A stretch of 13,694 nt of DNA, from NCBI GenBank assembly GCA_030044475.1, contig JASHVP010000076.1:1-13694 (forward strand). Reading direction: 5' to 3'. This document shows, one piece after another, positions 6,775 to 11,116 of this stretch. The DNA comes from Thermoplasmata archaeon. GTDB taxonomy: Archaea; Thermoplasmatota; Thermoplasmata; Lutacidiplasmatales; UBA184. Position numbers and translations under genes: made by a program. The notes under the pieces are model-generated. The model did no database searches, was not told the origin of the DNA, and worked only from the letters and a program-made list of their open reading frames with translations. Within the stretch, counting starts at the first letter, position 1; each line of letters opens with the position of its first letter.

Positions 6775-7359
6775 CTAGCCCTCCGCCTCGGTCAATTCGC
6801 GGGTGCTACCCATCGTTCGAGCGGACTGTACCTTGGAGCGGGCACCTGTGCGGTGACGGGTCCCCGAAGGCTCCTTCAGTGACTTTCCCGATTTGCGTCG
6901 TATTACCTCGACAAACGCGCGGTCCCGATCGACGATCTTCCACGAAAGTTTCTCCGCAGCATGGAGGTCCAGGACTCTGGCGAGGTCCTTCTTGAAGTAG
7001 GTGCCAGTGGTGGACCCGCTGGTGTGTGTCACCGCAGTCTCGTAGTCCGCCCAACGGTCGTGCCGGACAGAACTCTCCACGATCGCCACGCCAAGGCTAT
7101 CCAATTCAGTCGAACCGCAGTCCTGGCATTGTGCTCCGGGCAGCCGAGAGACGACATAGATCACTCCCGGAGTCGGGATGGTTCTCTCGATGGAATTTGT
7201 GGTGATCATTTTACCACCGCACGTAGGGCAACGTGAGAGGGCCCCGGTTGCGCGGAGTGGAGCCCGAGGCGCCGCGAGCAGATTCGCTCTTAGTCTGGCG
7301 ACCTGCTCTTCGGTGACCTCGGGCGCGTCGACATCCTTGACATTCTTTTCACGCTTCAT
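6775..7359 (-). CDS. Zinc-ribbon (YgiT/MqsA-like) protein with probable AbrB-like domain, putative antitoxin
   Basis: A 194-residue protein. Residues 44-81 hold CPTCGG and CQDCGS separated by 30 residues, the four-cysteine ribbon seen in YgiT-type and MqsA antitoxins. Residues about 118-155 (TYFKKDLARVL, AEKLSWKIVDRDRAFVEVI) resemble the strand-helix-strand core of AbrB/SpoVT DNA-binding domains (Pro-x-x-x-R-x-x-L-x-Leu-x-x-G type). This is an inference from pattern, not a certain match. MqsA itself carries an HTH domain at that place. The Lys/Arg/Ser-rich tail (160-194) is probably disordered. Its ATG overlaps the stop of the DUF4258-like gene by 4 nt (ATGA), and GGAGG lies 7 nt upstream, so the two are co-translated. 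Toxin first and antitoxin second is the order of mqsRA. It likely neutralises the partner and represses the operon. Confidence 0.7.
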   Translation of the reverse strand: MKREKNVKDVDAPEVTEEQVARLRANLLAAPRAPLRATGALSRCPTCGGKMITTNSIERTIPTPGVIYVVSRLPGAQCQDCGSTELDSLGVAIVESSVRHDRWADYETAVTHTSGSTTGTYFKKDLARVLDLHAAEKLSWKIVDRDRAFVEVIRRKSGKSLKEPSGTRHRTGARSKVQSARTMGSTRELTEAEG

Positions 7360-7670
7360 GTTGCTTCCTCCCGAAACGCTGTGATCACGACTACTATCTC
7401 GCCGTCAGGCGCCCGTTCTACGCAAAACACTCCCCGACAAAGCCCATGCGCCGGCAGTCTCGCCCAGCAAAGAAAGACTCCGTCTGATGGAGGGCGCTTC
7501 TGGTCGGACTTCGGTTGGCCCCCATATCTCACGACTTGAATCTGTTCAAAGTCCGTCAGTTCTGGATGTGATTGGCGAGCGTGCCGATGTACCCTGACTC
7601 TTCCACCATCGATCAGTTGGTTTACTTCCTGCCTTAGTCGATTCAGATTTGAGTATACCTTGTTCGGCAT
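7356..7670 (-). CDS. DUF4258-like protein, putative toxin of a type II pair
   Basis: A 104-residue basic protein. Residues 23-45 (GRVRVHRHARQSHPELTDFEQI) fit the opening of DUF4258, whose hallmark is a His-Ala-x-x-R motif followed by a short helix. The closing strands GVFCVERAPDGEIVVVITAF match the end of that domain. DUF4258 proteins are found beside small zinc-ribbon or HTH proteins and are thought to be RelE/MqsR-fold RNases; this is known of the family only by context. The gene overlaps the zinc-ribbon gene by 4 nt. The start is an ATG without a Shine-Dalgarno site but with a TATA-like box about 34 nt upstream. Its start and the vapB start are head to head, 246 nt apart. GC content is visibly lower than in the flanks. 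Wider functional assignment is uncertain. Confidence 0.65.
   Translation of the reverse strand: MPNKVYSNLNRLRQEVNQLIDGGRVRVHRHARQSHPELTDFEQIQVVRYGGQPKSDQKRPPSDGVFLCWARLPAHGLCRGVFCVERAPDGEIVVVITAFREEAT
7367..7371 (-). promoter_or_regulatory. Shine-Dalgarno site of the zinc-ribbon gene
   Basis: GGAGG on the minus strand lies 7 nt before the ATG at 7359, inside the end of the DUF4258-like gene. It supports independent initiation of the second gene of the pair. Confidence 0.6.
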
Positions 7671-7699
7671 ACCATGTTACGAATTTAGACAAAAGCTGA

Positions 7700-7707
7700 T
7701 TATTTAT
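7700..7707 (-). promoter_or_regulatory. TATA box of the DUF4258/zinc-ribbon operon
   Basis: The minus strand reads ATAAATAA, one of the best TATA-like matches in the window. Its centre is about 33 nt upstream of the ATG at 7670, predicting a leader of about 6 nt. Confidence 0.6.
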
Positions 7708-7738
7708 GATTTACTACGAATGCTACCGTCCGAGATCC

Positions 7739-7778
7739 TACGACTCCGGACTCCAGTCTACGAGCTGCCGGAGTTGTA
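7739..7778. repeat. Inverted repeat between the two toxin-antitoxin operons
   Basis: Arms TACGACTCCGG (7739-7749) and CCGGAGTTGTA (7768-7778) match at 10 of 11 positions when inverted, with an 18-nt spacer. It lies in the 246-nt divergent control region and could be an operator or a structured RNA element. The arm core CAACTCCGG recurs at 8551-8559, behind vapC. Confidence 0.5.
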
Positions 7779-7779
7779 A

Positions 7780-7795
7780 TCCGCCTTGCAACCCG
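7780..7795 (+). repeat. 16-bp direct repeat, left copy
   Basis: TCCGCCTTGCAACCCG occurs here and again, identically and in the same orientation, at 8600-8615. The two copies lie on either side of vapBC, 121 nt before the vapB start and 79 nt after the vapC stop. Confidence 0.65.
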
Positions 7796-7883
7796 ATATA
7801 GGGAGATGATCGGTCTGGAAGCGGTTCCCAAGCAAGCTCGGCGACGCGGTAAGGCTCGGTTCACCGTCCCACGGGCTGGCAAT

Positions 7884-7892
7884 AACTATATG
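7884..7892 (+). promoter_or_regulatory. TATA box of vapBC
   Basis: AACTATATG lies with its centre about 29 nt before the ATG at 7917, so the transcript is probably leaderless. This decides the vapB start against the much longer open frame beginning at 7806. Confidence 0.6.
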
Positions 7893-7906
7893 CTGCATAC
7901 TGCATG
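7890..7906 (+). promoter_or_regulatory. Possible VapB operator
   Basis: ATGCTGCAT (7890-7898) is a perfect 9-bp palindrome, and CTGCAT is repeated in tandem at 7893-7898 and 7900-7905 with a 7-nt period. The element lies between the TATA box and the start codon, where a repressor would block transcription. Confidence 0.4.
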
Positions 7907-7916
7907 CCTGGGTCGA

Positions 7917-8126
7917 ATGTCATCATCGGATACCTCCGTGCGGATTTCGAGAGAGACTCTCGCGGAGCTCGAGAGATTTCAGAGGGCGATTCGGGCGAAA
8001 TCGCTCGACGATACTGTCCGCTCGTTGCTCTCCCACAAGCGCCGAGAGCTCATCGCACAGATCTACGGAAGTGCGCCGCGATTGCGTGTCTTTCGGGAGT
8101 CCGATCGGCTTGACTCTGATCGTTGA
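7917..8126 (+). CDS. vapB: VapB-type antitoxin (ribbon-helix-helix-like)
   Basis: A 69-residue protein. Residues 5-36 (TSVRISRETLAELERFQ and SLDDTVRSLL) have the strand-helix-helix pattern of ribbon-helix-helix antitoxins. The rest (KRRELIAQIYGSAP through RESDRLDSDR) is a charged tail suited to wrapping around the toxin. As an antitoxin it would bind VapC and repress the operon through the DNA-binding part. The start is an ATG with no Shine-Dalgarno site, placed 29 nt behind a good TATA box. The gene overlaps vapC by 17 nt if vapC begins at the TTG at 8110. Identification rests on both the sequence pattern and the adjacent PIN gene. Confidence 0.75.
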   Translation: MSSSDTSVRISRETLAELERFQRAIRAKSLDDTVRSLLSHKRRELIAQIYGSAPRLRVFRESDRLDSDR

Positions 8127-8520
8127 CTCCTACGCCTGGGTCGAGTTCCTCTCCGGAGGATCTCGAGGACCGTACGTGCGCACGTTCTTCGAGTCCCCGC
8201 AGACACTGATTACGCCGGACATTGTCCTGGCCGAAGTGGCTCGCGTTCTGGGTCGCGCCGGACTCTCCAACCAAGAGATAGAGGGTCACCTTCGATCGAT
8301 CGGCGCCTTGAGCAGCGTGCTTCCGGTCGATGTCCGGATTTCCTTGGAGGCAATCCCATCCGATCTGGAGTTGCGTCAGCGGGCGAAGGCGGAGCGACTG
8401 GAACCCCCCGGCCTCGCGGACGCATTGATACTAGCTTGTGCCCGCGTGAACGGTGCGCGCGTATTGACGGGAGATCGTCACTTTCGCGGACTTCCGGACA
8501 CCGAGTGGACCGGGACGTAG
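8110..8520 (+). CDS. vapC: VapC-type PIN-domain ribonuclease toxin
   Basis: A 136-residue PIN domain. The four conserved acidic residues are all present: D6 in LIVDSYAWVEFL, E42 in DIVLAEVARVL, D104 in GLADALILA and D122 in LTGDRHFRGL. These bind the metal ions for RNA cleavage, and VapC toxins typically cut tRNA or rRNA. PIN_VapC length and motif order are complete, so the toxin should be active. The start is uncertain: TTG at 8110 gives the usual beginning a few residues before the first strand, with GGGAG about 10 nt upstream. GTG codons at 8086 and 8071 are also in frame. It overlaps vapB, consistent with translational coupling. It ends at a TAG, one of several ordinary TAG stops in the window. 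Confidence 0.88.
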   Translation: MTLIVDSYAWVEFLSGGSRGPYVRTFFESPQTLITPDIVLAEVARVLGRAGLSNQEIEGHLRSIGALSSVLPVDVRISLEAIPSDLELRQRAKAERLEPPGLADALILACARVNGARVLTGDRHFRGLPDTEWTGT

Positions 8521-8598
8521 TTCCCAGTTCCGGGCCGACCCACTGGAGTGCAACTCCGGTCAACCGTTCGCTTGAGATCTCCATCGACCGAGGCTTCA

Positions 8599-8621
8599 GT
8601 CCGCCTTGCAACCCGGCGGAC
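8599..8621 (+). repeat. Hairpin containing the right copy of the 16-bp repeat
   Basis: GTCCGCC (8599-8605) and GGCGGAC (8615-8621) form a perfect 7-bp stem around a 9-nt loop. The 16-bp repeat TCCGCCTTGCAACCCG occupies 8600-8615. It lies between the convergent vapC and DUF3237 genes. No T-tract follows, so a terminator role is possible but not shown. Confidence 0.5.
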
Positions 8622-8627
8622 GACGCG

Positions 8628-9101
8628 TCAGTCCGGGATCGGCTCCCACACGAGCTCTGAGACATCAAGGACGAGGTCGGAAGGATTCGCAGGATTCTCA
8701 ACGCTCTTGGGCCGAACCTCACCGACACCCACGCACACCACGTCGTTGAGACGAGTGTACGACTCGGCCTCACTGAGATGGACCACCGTCGCCACCCATT
8801 GGCGGCGTCCGGGCGAAAGTCGGTCATATTCCGGTGACTTTCGCCGTCCAAAGCCTCGGCACTCCAGTAGAATCTCCGCTCCGTCGTCCGTAACGATGAC
8901 GCCGCGAAAGTCCGTTACGTAGGTTCGGTCTGTCCTGCGACGCGCGTAGTTCGAGCCACGAAACCGTCCGCGCACTTTCCCGTCCACCGTACCATTGGCG
9001 AAGAGCAGGAGCTGCGTCTCGGTCCCCTCGTCTCCCTTGAGGTCGGCTCCCCAGCCCTCCGGATAGTCGAATCGAAGTCGGTAGAGCGGCTCGAGTCGCA
9101 T
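8628..9101 (-). CDS. DUF3237 family protein
   Basis: A 157-residue protein. The opening MRLEPLYRLRFDYPEG, the phrases GRFRGSNYARRRTD, TDFRGVIVTDDGAEILLEC and the overall strand-rich character match DUF3237 (UPF0311), a beta-barrel family without a proven activity. No signal peptide is present. An in-frame GTG at 9113 would add four residues. However, the TATA-like box at 9131-9138 predicts a transcript starting near 9108, after that GTG, so the ATG at 9101 is chosen. It lies 29 nt downstream of the small membrane-protein gene on the same strand, and that gene's stop codon overlaps this promoter. Both genes may also be cotranscribed. Confidence 0.7.
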   Translation of the reverse strand: MRLEPLYRLRFDYPEGWGADLKGDEGTETQLLLFANGTVDGKVRGRFRGSNYARRRTDRTYVTDFRGVIVTDDGAEILLECRGFGRRKSPEYDRLSPGRRQWVATVVHLSEAESYTRLNDVVCVGVGEVRPKSVENPANPSDLVLDVSELVWEPIPD

Positions 9102-9130
9102 TGTCGCGGACACCCATCGGAGTCGGTCGC

Positions 9131-9138
9131 TTAATTTT
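9131..9138 (-). promoter_or_regulatory. TATA box of the DUF3237 gene
   Basis: The minus strand reads AAAATTAA, a strong AT-rich octamer in GC-rich surroundings, centred about 33 nt before the ATG at 9101. It includes the TAA stop of the preceding gene. Confidence 0.55.
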
Positions 9139-9460
9139 GCCGGCCTTCCGACTCATGACGCAGCCGGATGGCCTCGGATGCTCGTCGTTCGTGGATGTCC
9201 ATGGCGACAGCGATCCCTGCGACGATTCCGAAGCAGAGAACGATCCCTCCGATGCCCGTCAAGAGAAACCAATACTCTCCCCACGAGAGCGAGTATTGCT
9301 GGGTGGGATTGCAGGTCGTGTTTACCATACAGGCGGGAGGTCCCAGGCTGTTCGACGGCGGACTCTGCTGCCACTCGTAGTACGAGACACCGAACAGGGC
9401 TGCCCCGACAACGGTCGCTCCGACCACGAGTGTCAGCCAGGCCCGGGAGGCCCGAGGCAT
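9131..9460 (-). CDS. Small two-helix membrane protein, function unknown
   Basis: A 109-residue protein with two hydrophobic helices, about residues 8-28 (AWLTLVVGATVVGAALFGV) and 63-87 (YWFLLTGIGGIVLCFGIVAG). The basic N-terminus (PRASR) and basic C-terminal end (HERRASEAIRLRHE) predict both ends in the cytoplasm. The loop between the helices would then be outside. That loop holds two cysteines, C44 and C50, which could form a disulfide. No family was recognised. A TATA-like box centred 27 nt before the ATG predicts a leaderless transcript. It stands before the DUF3237 gene, perhaps as an operon, but no functional link can be read. Confidence 0.65.
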   Translation of the reverse strand: MPRASRAWLTLVVGATVVGAALFGVSYYEWQQSPPSNSLGPPACMVNTTCNPTQQYSLSWGEYWFLLTGIGGIVLCFGIVAGIAVAMDIHERRASEAIRLRHESEGRQN

Positions 9461-9483
9461 GCTTCCGAAGAGAGTTCAACGCC

Positions 9484-9490
9484 ACATAGA
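9484..9490 (-). promoter_or_regulatory. TATA-like box of the small membrane-protein gene
   Basis: The minus strand reads TCTATGT, centred 27 nt before the ATG at 9460, the spacing expected for a leaderless archaeal transcript. Confidence 0.4.
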
Positions 9491-9581
9491 CCCTAGCGAG
9501 ATGGTACGGTGCAACATCGGTTGCACCTCGGGCTCTCCCGTACGCTTGGTCGGCGCGCGGGAACCGCCGGCTCCGGCGGGA

Positions 9582-10352
9582 CTACCCGGGTTTGAGCACC
9601 CAGCCTTGAACCGGGACGAGGGAGACGAACCCGAGGCGCTGCAAGATCGGCCGGCTCGTCTCCAGGGCGTCCACCGTCAAGTAGCGATACCCGCTCTTCC
9701 TCGCCAGCTCTCCGCGGACGGAAACGAGAGTGCGAAAGACCCCGTGCCCGCGCTCGGCCGGTATCGTACCGCCTCCCCATATGCTCGCGAACGATCGATC
9801 CGGTGGGAGCCAAAGCCGCCCCGAGCCGGCCGGAACCCCGGCTCGAAACGCGACGAAGGCGGCGAAGCTCGGGTCGCGGAGGCGGCGGGTCCAATCGGTG
9901 GACCCCCACGAGTGCCCCGGCCCGAAGGCCTGTTCCGAGACCTTCACGGCGACTTCGAGCTCGGGCACGCTCCGGACCTGTCGGACTTCGATAGGTTCCG
10001 ACGGCGTCGGAGGAGGGAGGGGGGTCTCCAGATCCCAGACCATGAGTGTCTCCGGGGGATCCGGAAGGTACCCGGCCCGGCGCAGGCGTTCGCCGAGGTC
10101 TCGGGGCCGATCGTGCCCGTACACCTTCCACTCGACTTCCGCGCCGATCCTTCGAAAGTGCGCGGTTTGTTCGACGACGATCTCGTCGGCGTCGCTCCCC
10201 TCCCGGTTCGCGTAGAGGATGCAGTTGTGCTCGCCGACGACCCGAACGACCCCTCGCTCCTCCTCGACGGACACGCCCAACTCGACCGGCGGTCGACGGC
10301 GCATCTCGTCATCGAACGCCGTGAGCACTCGATCGGCCTCCACGTCCGGCAC
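9582..10352 (-). CDS. GNAT family N-acetyltransferase
   Basis: About 256 residues from the GTG at 10352. The C-terminal half carries the acetyl-CoA-binding loop in GGGTIPAERGHGVFRTLV, followed by the helix RGELARKSGY and the strand YLTVDALETSRPILQRLGF, the classic end of a GNAT fold. The N-terminal half (VEWKVYGHDRPRDLGERLRRA) belongs to a two-part GNAT subgroup found mostly in soil bacteria. Its acyl acceptor is unknown. The frame is open to a TTG at 10457, but that part overlaps the VOC gene. GTG at 10352 follows the VOC stop by 14 nt, and GTG at 10343 is an alternative with GGTG 6 nt upstream. It probably forms an operon with the VOC gene. The stop is TAG. Confidence 0.8.
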   Translation of the reverse strand: MPDVEADRVLTAFDDEMRRRPPVELGVSVEEERGVVRVVGEHNCILYANREGSDADEIVVEQTAHFRRIGAEVEWKVYGHDRPRDLGERLRRAGYLPDPPETLMVWDLETPLPPPTPSEPIEVRQVRSVPELEVAVKVSEQAFGPGHSWGSTDWTRRLRDPSFAAFVAFRAGVPAGSGRLWLPPDRSFASIWGGGTIPAERGHGVFRTLVSVRGELARKSGYRYLTVDALETSRPILQRLGFVSLVPVQGWVLKPG

Positions 10353-10366
10353 CTTCGTCCGGAGCC

Positions 10367-10807
10367 CTATCGCATGGACTTGGGCCGGGCGGGAGGTCGA
10401 TCGTTCTTCGGAGGCTCCCACAGCTCGAATCGGTTCCCCTCCGGGTCGGTGGCCCAACCAAACCGACCGAACTCCGAAGCCTCGATCTTCGAATCGACCG
10501 AGACTCCGGCTCGCCGGAGTTGGTTGAGCAACCGGTCGAGGTCATCGACTCGGTAGTTCACCTGCGCGGTCGGACGGCCCGGACCCCACTCTCGCTCCCG
10601 CGTAGCGAGGGCGGCCCACACCGTCTGCCCGAACGCCGGGCGGCGGGAGACCGGACGCCACGTCCACGCCGTGAACTGTTGCCCGACGGGAATCTGGAGG
10701 CCCAGGTTCCGCCGGTACCACGCCGCGAGTTTCACCGGGGACTTCGACCGGAGAAAGACCCCGCCGAGTCCAGTTGCGCGAGCCGGTCGCCGTCGAGGCT
10801 TTGCCAT
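10367..10807 (-). CDS. VOC family (glyoxalase/bleomycin-resistance fold) protein
   Basis: A 146-residue protein. Residues 14-36 (GGVFLRSKSPVKLAAWYRRN) give the first VOC strand and helix. QVNYRVDDLDRLLNQLRRAG is the second beta-alpha unit, and FGWATDPEGNRFELWEP is the typical closing motif, with E128 at the metal-ligand position of the glyoxalase superfamily. Members detoxify electrophiles or bind antibiotics, and the substrate here is open. The frame stays open for a further 1.7 kb upstream, antisense to the cyclase gene, but the ATG at 10807 begins the family-like part and lies 26 nt behind a TATA-like box. The first gene of a probable VOC-GNAT pair, it is divergent from the cyclase gene. 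Confidence 0.85.
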   Translation of the reverse strand: MAKPRRRPARATGLGGVFLRSKSPVKLAAWYRRNLGLQIPVGQQFTAWTWRPVSRRPAFGQTVWAALATREREWGPGRPTAQVNYRVDDLDRLLNQLRRAGVSVDSKIEASEFGRFGWATDPEGNRFELWEPPKNDRPPARPKSMR

Positions 10808-10808
10808 G

Positions 10809-10825
10809 GAGCCGGGGAACGGCTC
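10809..10825. promoter_or_regulatory. Perfect dyad at the VOC transcription start
   Basis: GAGCCG and CGGCTC flank a 5-nt spacer directly between the TATA-like box and the ATG of the VOC gene. Its position over the expected transcription start suits a repressor site, and it could also form a small hairpin. No regulator gene lies next to it. Confidence 0.35.
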
Positions 10826-10828
10826 AGT

Positions 10829-10837
10829 GGATATGAG
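10829..10837 (-). promoter_or_regulatory. TATA-like box of the VOC gene
   Basis: The minus strand reads CTCATATCC, centred 26 nt before the ATG at 10807. A leaderless transcript is predicted. Confidence 0.45.
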
Positions 10838-11088
10838 GGGCAGCGCGCGAAGCGATCGGGCGGGGGAAGAGCTTCGGGGCCGATTCCCCTCTTCGGGGGG
10901 ACCCCAATTCGCCCGCCCGTCGTGCCGGCCGCACCTTCCCCGGATCCCGGAGAGCACCCCGTTCCGAGAAGGTCGCCGAGGCCGAACGGAGCTTCGCCGG
11001 CCCACGGCCTCCGGGAGCTGCATGCGTCGGGGTACCGAGTCTCGACCGCGACGACTCGCCGGGGTGGGACTGATCCGAGGAGTCGCCC
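10838..11088. other. Non-coding divergent gap between VOC and cyclase genes
   Basis: The full gap is 309 nt and holds the two divergent promoters listed separately. Between them are GC-rich stretches, including CTTCGGGG occurring twice around 10870-10900 and short C-run/G-run pairs that could fold. No gene or known RNA is seen. The open frames here are shadows without family-like sequence. Confidence 0.5.
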
Positions 11089-11097
11089 TTAATCTAA
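11089..11097 (+). promoter_or_regulatory. TATA-like box of the cyclase gene
   Basis: TTAATCTAA, the only AT-rich tract nearby, ends 20 nt before the GTG at 11117; its centre is 24 nt away. This fits a leaderless or nearly leaderless start. Confidence 0.45.
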
Positions 11098-11116
11098 CGG
11101 GAGACGCTTTCCGGCC

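Noticed and set aside
7780..7795. A tRNA fragment, because CTTGCAA looks like an Ala anticodon loop
   Set aside because: Neither copy of the repeat has matching D-arm, T-arm or acceptor sequences on either strand.
7700..7882. A 60-codon minus-strand frame in the divergent gap
   Set aside because: It overlaps two promoters and the repeats, shows no family-like pattern, and ends in the AT-rich TATA region.
7806..7916. A 37-codon N-terminal extension of VapB
   Set aside because: The vapB TATA box lies inside this extension, so the transcript would not include it, and the extra residues are not antitoxin-like.
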